From an uncultured Elioraea sp. (GTDB lineage Bacteria; Pseudomonadota; Alphaproteobacteria; Acetobacterales; Acetobacteraceae), in NCBI GenBank assembly GCA_937927455.1, contig CALBEG010000289.1:1-33650 (forward strand): 33,650 nt of DNA, read 5' to 3'. Below are positions 18,915 through 29,000 of the stretch, piece by piece; within the stretch, counting starts at the first letter, position 1; every line of letters starts with the position of its first letter. A program made the position numbers and the translations under genes. Below the pieces are notes generated by a model. That model ran no database searches. It was given only the letters and a program-made list of their open reading frames with translations, and was not told the origin of the DNA.

Positions 18915-20504
18915 ATGCGCACCAGAACTCTCGCCGCTGCGGCGGCCATCGCCCTTGCTGTGCCGCTCGCCTCCGCCGAGGCACGAACCATCCGCTGGTC
19001 GGCGGCGGGCGATCCGAACACGATGGATCCGCACTCGCAGAATCTCGGTACGGTGACGAAAATTCTCAATCAGATCTACGAGCCGTTGATCCTGCGCACG
19101 CACACCTTGGGCCTCGAACCCGGCCTTGCGACGTCCTGGAGGCAGGTCGAACCCGCGCGCTGGCGCTTCGAACTTCGCCGCGGCGTCAAGTTCCACAACG
19201 GCAACGACTTCAACGCCGAAGACGTCGTCTTCTCAATCGAGCGCGCGCTCGCGCCCACCTCGAACTACGGAATCTTCGTCGACACCGTGCAGTCGGCGGT
19301 CAAGGTCGACGATTTCACTGTCGACATCATCACGAAGATCCCCGACCCGATCCTGCCGAACAAGCTCGCCTCCGTCTACATCATGGACCGCGAGTGGTCG
19401 GAGGCGAACAACGTCCGCCAGCCGCAAAATACACGCGCGCGGGAAGAGACGCACACGGTGCGCAACACCAATGGCACAGGCCCCTTCCGCCTCACCATCC
19501 GCGAACCCGACGTGCGCACAGTAATGGTTCGCAACGACCAGTGGTGGGGCTGGAATGTTCCCGGTAACGATAGCAACATCACCGAGATCATTTATCGTCC
19601 GATCGCGTCCGACGCGACCCGCATCGCCGCCCTGCTGTCCGGCGAGGTCGATTTCGTGCTCGACCCGCCGCTGCAGGACCTCGAGCGGCTGAAGCGCGCG
19701 CCGAACATCTCTGTGCTCGAGGGGCCGGAGGTGCGCACGCTCTTCTTCGCCATGGACGTCAAGCGTGACGAACTGCTCTACTCGAGCGTGAAGGGCAGAA
19801 ATCCATTCAAGGATCTCCGCGTGCGGCAAGCCCTCTACCACGCGATCGACATCGAGGCGATCCGCTCGCGCGTGATGCGCGGGCAGGCCATCGTCACCGG
19901 CACGCTCTTTCCGCCGCAGGTGAACGGCTACACGAAGGAATGGGACAAGCGGCTGCCCTTCGACCCTGCCCGCGCCCGCGCCTTGCTCGCCGAAGCGGGA
20001 TTCCCGCAGGGTTTCGAGGTGACTCTCGATTGCCCGAACAACCGCTACATCAACGACGAGCAGATCTGCCAGGCGGTGGCGGCGATGTGGACGCGGGTCG
20101 GCGTCAACACGCGGCTGAATGCGATGCCGCTGGCGCAATTCTTCCCCAAGATCCAACGCGAGGACACTTCGATCTACCTGCTGGGCTGGGGGGTGCCCAC
20201 GCTCGACGCGCTCTACTCCATCCAGTCGCTGCTCGCGACCAGGGACGGCCGGCCCGGCAACGGCATCTGGAACTACGGCAACTACTCCAACCCACGCGTG
20301 GATGCGCTGACCGAGACGATCAAGAATGAGTCGGACCCCGAAAAGCGCAACGCAGCGATCGCCGAAGCGCTGCGCATCTACCACGAGGATGTGCCGCACA
20401 TTCCCCTGCACCATCAGATGATCCCGTGGGCGATGCGCGCCAACATCACCATGCCGCACATGGCCAACAACCAGCCCTACATGCGCTGGGCGCGGGTGAA
20501 CTGA
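18915..20504 (+). CDS. Peptide-type ABC transporter substrate-binding protein (SBP_bac_5), operon first gene
   Basis: Sec-type signal MRTRTLAAAAAIALAVPLASAEA; NQIYEPLILRTHTLGLEPGLATSWRQVEPARWRFELRRGVKFHNGNDFNAEDVVFSIERAL. Confidence 0.94.
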   Translation: MRTRTLAAAAAIALAVPLASAEARTIRWSAAGDPNTMDPHSQNLGTVTKILNQIYEPLILRTHTLGLEPGLATSWRQVEPARWRFELRRGVKFHNGNDFNAEDVVFSIERALAPTSNYGIFVDTVQSAVKVDDFTVDIITKIPDPILPNKLASVYIMDREWSEANNVRQPQNTRAREETHTVRNTNGTGPFRLTIREPDVRTVMVRNDQWWGWNVPGNDSNITEIIYRPIASDATRIAALLSGEVDFVLDPPLQDLERLKRAPNISVLEGPEVRTLFFAMDVKRDELLYSSVKGRNPFKDLRVRQALYHAIDIEAIRSRVMRGQAIVTGTLFPPQVNGYTKEWDKRLPFDPARARALLAEAGFPQGFEVTLDCPNNRYINDEQICQAVAAMWTRVGVNTRLNAMPLAQFFPKIQREDTSIYLLGWGVPTLDALYSIQSLLATRDGRPGNGIWNYGNYSNPRVDALTETIKNESDPEKRNAAIAEALRIYHEDVPHIPLHHQMIPWAMRANITMPHMANNQPYMRWARVN

Positions 20505-20518
20505 TCACCCCTCCCGCC

Positions 20519-20552
20519 GGGCTCCCCCGCGCCGCAAGGACGCGGGGGGCCC
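20519..20552 (+). other. Intercistronic stem-loop between binding protein and permease genes
   Basis: GGGC-t-CCCCCGCG / ccgcaagga / CGCGGGGGGCCC: 12-bp perfect GC stem with one bulged T and 9-nt loop. Confidence 0.65.
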
Positions 20553-20604
20553 CCGATGCCGCCGTGCCACCCTCGGTGGCCAAGGACGGATTCTCTCGCT
20601 GCCC

Positions 20605-21591
20605 ATGCTCGCCTTCATCGTCTCACGTCTCCTGCAGGCGATCCCCGTCATGTTGACGGTGAGCCTGATCAGCTTCGCCATGTTCGCCTACGTCGGCGAT
20701 CCAGTGACGATCATGCTCGGCCAGGATTACACGGAGGCGCAGCGCGAGGCCTTGGTGCGCGAGTTGGGCCTCGATCAGCCCTTCTTCGTGCAGTTCGTCG
20801 AGTTCCTGCAGAACGTTCTGCGCGGCGATTTCGGCATCTCCTATCGCCTTGGTCGACCGGTGGCCGACCTGATCCTCGAACGCCTGCCCGCCACGCTCGA
20901 ACTCGCTCTGACCGCCGCCCTGCTCGCCCTCCTCATCGGCGTGCCGATGGGCGTATACACGGGACTTTACCGCACTTCCTGGCTCTCGCGCGTGTTCCTC
21001 TCTGTGTCGCTGATCGGCGTGTCGCTGCCGACCTTTCTCATTGGCATCTTGCTCATCCTCGTCTTCGCCGTCATCCTCGGCTGGCTGCCATCCTTCGGCC
21101 GCGGCGAGACGGTGGCGATCGGCTGGTGGACGACGGGGCTTCTCACAGCATCAGGGCTGAAGGCCCTCATCCTGCCCGCCGTCACCCTGGGCCTCTACCA
21201 GATGACCCTGATCATGCGCCTCGTGCGCAGCGAGATGCTCGAGGTGCTGCGCACCGACTACATCAAGTTCGCCCGCGCGCGCGGCCTGCCCGACCGCATC
21301 ATCCATTTCGGGCACGCGCTGAAGAACACGCTGGTGCCGGTGATCACCATCACCGGCCTGCAGCTCGGTGCCATCATCGCCTTCGCCATCGTCACCGAAA
21401 CGGTGTTCCAGTGGCCGGGCATGGGGCTCCTCTTCATCCAGGCGGTGGCCAACGCCGACATCCCGATCATGGCCGCCTACCTGATGCTGATCGCGCTCCT
21501 GTTCGTGACGATCAACCTAATCGTCGACCTTCTCTACTACGCGGTCGACCCGCGCCTGCGCAGCGGGCTCGTCGCCTCATCCGGGCGCTGA
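20605..21591 (+). CDS. ABC transporter permease, DppB/OppB-like
   Basis: MLAFIVSRLLQAIPVMLTVSLISFAMF...RELGLDQPFFVQFVEFLQNVLRGDFGISYRLGRPV...ARGLPDRIIHFGHALKNTLVPVITITGLQLGAIIAFAIVTETVFQWPGMG. Confidence 0.95.
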   Translation: MLAFIVSRLLQAIPVMLTVSLISFAMFAYVGDPVTIMLGQDYTEAQREALVRELGLDQPFFVQFVEFLQNVLRGDFGISYRLGRPVADLILERLPATLELALTAALLALLIGVPMGVYTGLYRTSWLSRVFLSVSLIGVSLPTFLIGILLILVFAVILGWLPSFGRGETVAIGWWTTGLLTASGLKALILPAVTLGLYQMTLIMRLVRSEMLEVLRTDYIKFARARGLPDRIIHFGHALKNTLVPVITITGLQLGAIIAFAIVTETVFQWPGMGLLFIQAVANADIPIMAAYLMLIALLFVTINLIVDLLYYAVDPRLRSGLVASSGR

Positions 21592-21595
21592 GACG

Positions 21596-22525
21596 ATGAG
21601 CGCCTTCGCGCCCGCGCGCCGGCTCACGCGCATCTTCGACACCGATCTCTGGTGGTCGTTCACCCGCTCGCCCACCGTCGTTGCCTCCGCCGTCATCGCC
21701 GTGGCGTTGATCGGCTCCGCCGCCTTCGCCCCGTGGGTCGCACCCCACAATCCGTTCGACCTCGCCACACTCAACCTGCTCGACGCCTTTACCCCGCCGA
21801 TCTGGCTCGAGGGGGGGGATGCGCGCTTCCTGCTCGGCACCGACGATCAGGGCCGCGACGTGCTCTCCACCATCCTCTACGGCGCGCGAATCAGTCTCTT
21901 CGTCGGTTTCTGCTCCGTGCTGTTCGCGATGACCCTCGGTGTCAGCATCGGGCTCGTCGCCGGCTACGCAGGGGGAACGGTTGACGCGGTGCTGATGCGC
22001 ATCGCCGACATCAAGCTCACCTTCCCCGCCATCCTGATCGCGCTGCTCGTCGATGGCATCGTGCGGGCCGTGCTGCCGCGCGAGCTGCATGACCGCATCG
22101 CGATCTGGGTTCTCATCTTCGCCATCGGCATCTCGAACTGGGTCCCCTTCGCCCGCACCGTACGGGGCTCGACCATGGTCGAGAAGAACAAGGAGTATGT
22201 GATGGCTGCGCGCGTCATCGGCCTTTCGCCGGCCCGCATCATGTGGTCGCACGTGCTGCCAAACGTGCTGGGGCCGGTGCTCGTCATCGCCACGCTGCAG
22301 CTCGGCTTTGCAATCCTGGCCGAAGCGACTCTCTCCTTCCTCGGCGTTGGTGTGCCGCCCACCCAGCCTTCGCTCGGCACGCTGATCCGTGTGGGCAACG
22401 ACTTCCTCTTCTCCGGCGAGTGGTGGATCACGGTGTTCCCGGGCACGGCGCTTGCCACCATGGTGCTGTCGGTCAACCTGCTCGGCGACTGGCTGCGTGA
22501 CGCCCTCAACCCGAAGCTGCGCTAG
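21596..22525 (+). CDS. ABC transporter permease, DppC/OppC-like
   Basis: FLLGTDDQGRDVLSTILYGARISLFVGF...EYVMAARVIGLSPARIMWSHVLPNVLGPVLVIATLQLGFAILAEATLSFLGVGVPPTQPSLGTLI. Confidence 0.95.
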   Translation: MSAFAPARRLTRIFDTDLWWSFTRSPTVVASAVIAVALIGSAAFAPWVAPHNPFDLATLNLLDAFTPPIWLEGGDARFLLGTDDQGRDVLSTILYGARISLFVGFCSVLFAMTLGVSIGLVAGYAGGTVDAVLMRIADIKLTFPAILIALLVDGIVRAVLPRELHDRIAIWVLIFAIGISNWVPFARTVRGSTMVEKNKEYVMAARVIGLSPARIMWSHVLPNVLGPVLVIATLQLGFAILAEATLSFLGVGVPPTQPSLGTLIRVGNDFLFSGEWWITVFPGTALATMVLSVNLLGDWLRDALNPKLR

Positions 22526-22540
22526 GGGGGACCGCGGACG

Positions 22541-23536
22541 ATGCCGCTGCTCGATGTGCGCAATCTCCGCGTGGAATTTCCGACCCGGCGCGGCACGCTC
22601 GTTGCGGTGGATGACGTCTCGTTCGGCATCGAACCCGGCGAGGTGCTCGGCGTCGTCGGGGAATCGGGCGCGGGCAAGTCGATCACCGGGGCGGCGATCA
22701 TTCGCTTGATCGAACCGCCCGGCCGGATCGCCGGCGGCGAGGTCTGGCTCGACGGGCGGCGCATCGACACCCTCCCGCCCGAGCGCATGCGCAACGTTCG
22801 CGGGCGGGAGATCGGCGCGATCTTCCAAGACCCGCTGACCACGCTCAATCCGCTCTACACCATCGGGCGCCAGCTCGCCGAAACGATGCGGGTCCATCTC
22901 GGGCTTGGCGCGAAGGAGGCGCGCGCGCGTGCGATCCGCTGGCTGGAGGAGGTCGGAATCCCGGCCGCCGCCGAACGCATCGATGCCTATCCGCACCAGT
23001 TCTCGGGAGGCATGCGCCAGCGCGTGGTGATCGCGCTCGCCCTCTGTGCGGAACCCAAGCTCGTCATCGCCGACGAGCCCACCACCGCGCTCGACGTCTC
23101 CATCCAGGCGCAGGTCGTCGCGCTCCTGAAACGCCTCTGCCGCGACCACGGCACGGCGGTGATGCTGATCACGCACGACATGGGCGTCATCGCCGAAACA
23201 GCCGATCGCGTTGCGGTGATGTATGCCGGGCGAATCGCGGAGATCGGCCCCGTGCGCGAGGTGGTGAAGCGCCCCCGCCATCCCTACACCGAGGGTCTGA
23301 TGGGCTCCATTCCGCCCCTCTCGCGCCGCGTGCGGCGGCTTGCGCAGATCGAGGGGGCGATGCCGCGGCTGACCGACATTCCGCGCGGTTGCGCCTTCAA
23401 CCCGCGCTGCCTGCGCGCCTTCGATCGCTGCCGGCGTGACCGCCCCGAACTGATGGCGACCGACGGACCAAACCGTGCGGCCTGCTGGCTGCACGACCCG
23501 TCTTCGCGCGACCTCGCTCGCGGCTATGCCGCCTGA
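22541..23536 (+). CDS. ABC transporter ATP-binding protein, DppD/OppD-like
   Basis: Walker A GESGAGKS, signature FSGGMRQRVVIA, Walker B LVIADEPTTALD, C-terminal oligopeptide-transporter Cys motif region GCAFNPRCLRAFDRCRRDRPEL. Confidence 0.96.
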   Translation: MPLLDVRNLRVEFPTRRGTLVAVDDVSFGIEPGEVLGVVGESGAGKSITGAAIIRLIEPPGRIAGGEVWLDGRRIDTLPPERMRNVRGREIGAIFQDPLTTLNPLYTIGRQLAETMRVHLGLGAKEARARAIRWLEEVGIPAAAERIDAYPHQFSGGMRQRVVIALALCAEPKLVIADEPTTALDVSIQAQVVALLKRLCRDHGTAVMLITHDMGVIAETADRVAVMYAGRIAEIGPVREVVKRPRHPYTEGLMGSIPPLSRRVRRLAQIEGAMPRLTDIPRGCAFNPRCLRAFDRCRRDRPELMATDGPNRAACWLHDPSSRDLARGYAA

Positions 23537-24554
23537 CGGCGCGCGCAGCCTGGTCACCGAGGCGCTGGTCGAGGTCGAGGATCTCGCACGCGAGTTCGAC
23601 ATCTCGCGGCCCTGGCTGTTCCGCGTTCTGAACGGCGAGCCGCGGCGCATCGTGCATGCTGTGGCCGGCGTGTCGTTCACCATCCCGCGCGGCACCACAC
23701 TCTCGCTGGTCGGCGAATCGGGCTGCGGCAAGACAACGGTGGCGCGCTTGGTGGTCGGGCTTTATCGGCCGACGCGGGGCAGGATCCGCTTCGACGGCGT
23801 CGATCTCACCGCACTCGCTGCGAACGACGCGGCGCGCGCGATCCGGCGTCGCATCGCCATGATCTTCCAGGACCCCTACGCCTCGCTCAACCCGCGCTGG
23901 CGCGTGCGCGACATCGTTGCCGAACCGCTGCGCGCCTTTCGTGTGCTCGAAGACGAGCGCGCGGTCGCCGAACGCGTGGCGGCACTTCTGGGCCACGTCG
24001 GCCTGTCGCCAAAGGACGGGGAGAAGTTTCCGCACGAGTTTTCGGGCGGGCAGCGCCAGCGCATCTCCATCGCGCGCGCTCTCTCCGCCACACCCGACTT
24101 CCTCGTCTGCGACGAACCGACAAGCGCGCTCGATGTCTCCGTGCAGGCGCAGATCCTCAACCTGATGAAGGATCTGCAGGAGGAACTCTCCCTCACTTAC
24201 CTCTTCATCAGTCACAATCTGGCAGTGGTGCGGCACATGTCAGACCGGATCGGGGTGATGTATCTCGGGCGCATGGTCGAGGTCGCGCCAACCGATGCGC
24301 TGTTCGAAGCACCACGCCACCCCTACACGCGGATGCTGCTCGATGCGATCCCGGACCTCGAGATGACGGGGCGGCGGCGCAGTCCCGTCGGCGGCGAAGT
24401 GCCCTCCCCGATCGCGCCGCCTCCCGGCTGCGCCTTCCATCCGCGCTGCCCCTTCGCCAATGCACGCTGCCGATCCGAGGTGCCGCGGCTTCGTGCCGAG
24501 GGCGATGCGCTGGTCGCCTGCCACGCGGTGGAGGAGGGGCGGGACGCCGCCTGA
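23526..24554 (+). CDS. ABC transporter ATP-binding protein, DppF/OppF-like
   Basis: Walker A GESGCGKTT, signature FSGGQRQRISIA, Walker B FLVCDEPTSALD, C-terminal GCAFHPRCPFANARC; ATG at 23526 overlaps upstream stop by 11 bp. Confidence 0.95.
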   Translation: MPPDGARSLVTEALVEVEDLAREFDISRPWLFRVLNGEPRRIVHAVAGVSFTIPRGTTLSLVGESGCGKTTVARLVVGLYRPTRGRIRFDGVDLTALAANDAARAIRRRIAMIFQDPYASLNPRWRVRDIVAEPLRAFRVLEDERAVAERVAALLGHVGLSPKDGEKFPHEFSGGQRQRISIARALSATPDFLVCDEPTSALDVSVQAQILNLMKDLQEELSLTYLFISHNLAVVRHMSDRIGVMYLGRMVEVAPTDALFEAPRHPYTRMLLDAIPDLEMTGRRRSPVGGEVPSPIAPPPGCAFHPRCPFANARCRSEVPRLRAEGDALVACHAVEEGRDAA

Positions 24555-24586
24555 TCTGCAGCGCCGCAGCAGCGGAGACGGGAGGT

Positions 24587-24605
24587 GCGCGGGCTCGCCC
24601 CGCGC
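24587..24605. terminator. Possible hairpin between convergent dppF-like gene and PEP-CTERM pseudogene
   Basis: GCGCGGG-ctcgc-CCCGCGC inverted repeat, 7-bp stem; no T-tract, so terminator function is uncertain. Confidence 0.3.
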
Positions 24606-24648
24606 GCGGGCCCCCTCCCCGCGCGCTGGATCGTTCGTCCGTCGTCGG

Positions 24649-25537
24649 TCAGACCCGCCGGAGGGCAAGCCCAAGAGCGGCGAGGCCGAAGCCGAGCAAG
24701 GCAAGGGAAGCCGGCTCAGGCCCGTCGACCTGGTAGGCGTGGCGAATGGTCGCGCTCTCGCCAGCCGCAACATCGCCGGTGAGCCATGCCAGCTGCAGGC
24801 TGAAGTCGCCACGCTCGACGCTTGGGAAAACCGCTCCCGCTCCCTCCAGGACGGTCAGCAGGGATTCTGATTTTGTTGTGCAACAGTCTCTGCCGATGAA
24901 CGTGTTGCGGTCATAGTCGGTGGTAAGGTTGCGTAGGGCGAGGCCCAACCCCGTCAGCGGCCCACGGCCAAAGACCCGATCGGCCGCGCCGAACCGTGCA
25001 CCGCCTCGCGTATTGTCGGTCTCGAACGGGTCGATCGCGACGTCGACCTCAAGCAAAGCGTCCGGGCTCGGGTCGATGGCGCGGACGAAGGCCACGCTGA
25101 TCAGATTCTGCAGCGCCGTGATCGTGGTGACGATGGTCAGCTGCGTGCCTGAGGCATCAAACAGACATGAGTGGCTGATGGTGACGAGTTCTCCAAAGGA
25201 ACCGGTCCACTGCGCGCCTTCGGGCGTGGGCGGTACCGATCCATCGCCAAGCCCGGCAATCGCGTTTGCGTGCTCAACGAAATCCGCCTGTTCGGAGAAC
25301 ACCGCGAACCCCTCGTGGCGCAGCCCCGTTCAGCATGCCGATGCTGTGCCGGCCGTTGCCGCTGGGGTCGACCATCAGGCCGAAGCCTTCGTTCAGGCCC
25401 GGGCCGATCGTACCTAGGTCGCTGATCTAGAGCCTGAGGAACCGGCCCTCGAGTACCACGCCGGCGTAAGCAAGCGCCGGGGCAAGCGCGAAAGGTACTG
25501 TCCACAAGACGGTGATGCGAAGACGGCGCGGCAGCAC
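24649..25537 (-). pseudogene. PEP-CTERM sorting-domain protein, disrupted
   Basis: GTG-initiated signal peptide VLPRRLRITVLWTVPFALAPALAYAGVVLEGRFLRL then in-frame TAG (25427-25429), continuing ISDLGTIGPGLNEGFGLMVDPSGNGRHSIGMLNG, then a frameshift in a G-run (about 25325-25335) into LRHEGFAVFSEQADFVEHANAIAG...; C-terminus GPEPASLALLGFGLAALGLALRRV is a PEP-CTERM anchor. Confidence 0.8.
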
Positions 25538-26089
25538 GCAACACTCTCCCTCTGTCAGCCCGCCCCGGTCTGAGCAGCCTGCGTGCCATCGCGTGCTGGG
25601 TGCTGGAGATCTCCCTTCTATCCAGGCATTGGGGCAGGCGTTCCGTCCAGCCGGAAGCCAGGTGCAGAGATTTCCGACAGCGACAAGTCGATGACACCCC
25701 AGCTCCTGGCGCGACTTGCGAGGTGTTCCCGCCCAGACCTCACGAGCTCTTCGCCGAGGTTCCGTGCCCCACACGCCGCACGCGATGCCCGTGGCAAGAA
25801 CACGCTGCCGGCGGCACCTGTTCTGTAGGCAAAACGACCGTCCCAAGGGACTGCATTTGTAACGCGCTAAAATCAGGTTCGATTGCATGTTGAAGGGCAA
25901 GCCGGGAGCATCACCTGCGCTCGGTCGCCGGCTACTGGAAAATAATGCATAATCGAAACGACTATCGCACATCAGTCTGCTTTACACATGCATTCGACAT
26001 CATTGTTTCACCGAACTTTTGTCACGCCTGAGTGTGTCCCTCTTAAGCCTCACGCGCCATCGAACGCGGGGGAAGAGAGAGGTCTACAA

Positions 26090-29000
26090 ATGACGAACGC
26101 GTTCATCCCGCTGCCGACGTCGGCAGGTCTCTGAACGCAGCGCCTGTTCACTGTGAACCACACGGCTACACCCGCCGCTGGGGCGGAAGTCGCGGCCTAC
26201 GACCCGGTGTTGCGGCTCGCCTTCATCATGGGGCCGAACGGCGTTGACATCGTCACCGCCGTGGCTCGACCCGGCAAGGCAGCCGGAACGATCCTCGCCA
26301 GCGTCGACGTCACCCCATTCGGCGGCAACGCCAATTCAATCGCCCTCAAGGAAGGTCTGCTCGCCATGGCTTTTGCCGGGTCAGCGTAGTCCAGCCCGGC
26401 CCCGTGCTCACCTACCGCATGGGCGGCGAGGGTGATCCGACCAGCGGCTCCCGCCCATCACGCCTGTTGCCAGCTCCACGGTCGGCGCCAACCCGGATCA
26501 GATCACGTTCACCGTGGACGGGACGAAGCTTCTGGTCGCCAACGAGGGCGAACCGAATGGCTACCGCCCGGGCGACGTCGCCCCCGAAGGCTCCGTCTCC
26601 GTCATCGATCTCGCTGCAGGCACGGTGCGGACCGTCGACTTCACCGCGTTCAACGGCCAGATTGACGCGCTGCGCGCCGCGGGAGTTTGCATCTTCGGCC
26701 CCGGTGCCACCGTCGCGCAGGATCTCGAACCCGAACACATCACTGTCTCGGCCGACGGGAAGACGGCCTTCGTCGCATTGCAGGAGAACAACGCGATCGC
26801 CGTGCTCGACATCGAGAGGGCGACCTTCCTGTCCATCCTGCCGCTCGCGCTCAAGGACCACTCCTAGCCGGGCCGTGGGCTTGACGCGTCGGATCGCGAC
26901 GGGCCGTCCGGCACCTCAGCCATCAGCGTCCGCCCCTGGCCCGTGTTCGGCATGTATCAGCCGGACGGGATCGCGACCTTCACCTTCAACGGTGTCGAGT
27001 ACATCGCCTCCGCCGACGAGGGAGATGCGCGCGACTGGCGCGGCTTTAGCGAGGAGGAGCGCGTCGGCGCAACCTCCTACATCCTTCATTCGGGCGCGTT
27101 TCCCGATGCCTCGGTGTTGAAGCAGGCCGCCAATCTCGGCCGGCTCACGGTGAGCAGCGCCACCGGCGACACGGATCGCGACGGCGGCTTCGATCAGATC
27201 CACCTCTTCGGTGCCCGCTCCCTCTCCTTCTGGATGAAGGATGGCACGCTCAAATGGGATTCGGCCGAGGCGATCGAGCGTGCGATCGCCCTGTTCGACC
27301 CCAACGGGACGCCGCCCACAGCGGCCCAAATCGGCACCCAGGCAGGGCTAGGCAATGACTGCCGCTCAGACAACACGGGCCCAGAACCCGAACACGCGTC
27401 CATCGCGACCATTGGCCACGCCATGTACGCCTTCGTTGGTCTCGAGCGCGCCAACGCCGTGGCGGTCTTTCGCATCGGCGATACGGACGGCGACGGCTTG
27501 CCGGACGCGACCATGCAGGGCGTACTCGCCCCCCCAGGCCATCGCGCGCCAGAGGTGTTCGTCACGATCCCCGTCTCGTCCCCGGCCGGCGGGCAGCCGC
27601 TTCTCATCGTGCGCTTCGAAGTGTCGAACGACACGGCGGTCTATGCGCTCTCCCAGAACTTCACGTTGCAGATCCTGCACTCCTCCGACCATGAGGCGGG
27701 TCTGCAGGCCACGACGCGCATGCCGCTGTGGGCGTCGTTGCAGGAGCGGTTCAAGCAGGACTACGCCAATATCATCATCTTGGCTCCTGGCGACCTTTGG
27801 ATCCCGTGGCCCTTCTATGTCGCCGAGGCCCATCCTTCGCTCGAAGGTGCGCTCGAACGCTTCTACACCAGGCTCCTTCAAACACCCGTCGACCTCCCCT
27901 CCGGCGCACAGACCTCGGGTCGGGTCACGATGGCGGCGATGAACGCGGTCGGTGTCACCGCTGCCTCCTTCGGCAACCACGAGTTCGATCTTGGCACCAA
28001 CCCAATCGAAGGCATAATCCACCCCACGCGCCGGTACCCCGGGGCGCTGTTGCCGATCTCTCCGCCAATCTGGACTTCTCGGCCGACACGGCGGCCATCG
28101 GCGGACACCTCGCCGCGGCAGTAACCGCGGACGGGCAGGAGGCCTCATCCATCAAGGCGCGGATCGCGGATACGGCGGTGGTCACGGTGGGTGGCAAGAA
28201 AATCGGCCTCGTCGGCGCGACGACGCAGATCCCCGCCTCGATTTCCTCGCCCAGCGCGGTGCGGGTGATCGGCCCGCAGCAAAACGACATGGAGGCTCTC
28301 GCCGCCATGCTGCAGCCGAAGATCGACGCACTGGTCGAACAGGGCATCAACAAGATCGTGCTGATGTCCCACCTGCAGCAGTACGCGTTTGAACTCGACC
28401 TCGCGACCCGGGTGAAGCGTGTCGATGTCGTGCTCGCCGCAGGCTCACACGCTTTGTTCGCCGATGGGGACGACGTGCTCCGCCCTGGCGACCTGCCGAT
28501 CGAGGCCTACGCGGTTCTGCGCAGCAACGCCGACGGAGATCCGGTGCTGATCGTCTCCACCCCGAACGAGTGTGCCGATCTCGGCCGCCTTGTGGTCGCG
28601 TTCCGTGCGGAAGGGCGGATGATCACCGACCGCTTGCTGGACTTCGTCTCGGTGAATGGTGCGTGGGCGACCACGCCTGAGCGCGTCGCCGAGGCCTGAG
28701 GCGTGGCGCCAGAGGCCCTGTTCGCCTCCGAGGCTTTCGCCCCTGGCTCCACCGCCCAGCTGGTGAAGAAGCGGGCGGACGCTGTCGGGGCTGTGATCAC
28801 CGCCGAAGATGGAACCTCTTTCGGCTTCACCGACGGCTTCCTCTCGGGGCGTCGCATCGAGGTGCGCCGGCAGGAGACCAACCTCGGCAATCTGACGGCG
28901 AATGCCAACCCCGCCGAGGCGAAGAAGACCGACCCGAAAGGCGCTCGTTGCGATCAAGAACAGCGGCGGCCTCCGTCACTCGATCGGTGTCGTCGTCGGT

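Noticed and set aside
21512-23731. 739-aa minus-strand ORF opposite the ABC permease/ATPase genes
   Set aside because: Antisense shadow of well-supported DppB/C/D-like genes.
26004-26026. Possible PhoB box (TGTTTCA ... TGTCACG) upstream of the phosphoesterase
   Set aside because: The two half-site-like heptamers are 16 bp apart rather than the 11-bp period of a canonical Pho box; too weak to call.
25427-26089. Insertion-sequence remnant as a cause of local gene decay
   Set aside because: No transposase-like translation, terminal inverted repeats or target duplications were visible.
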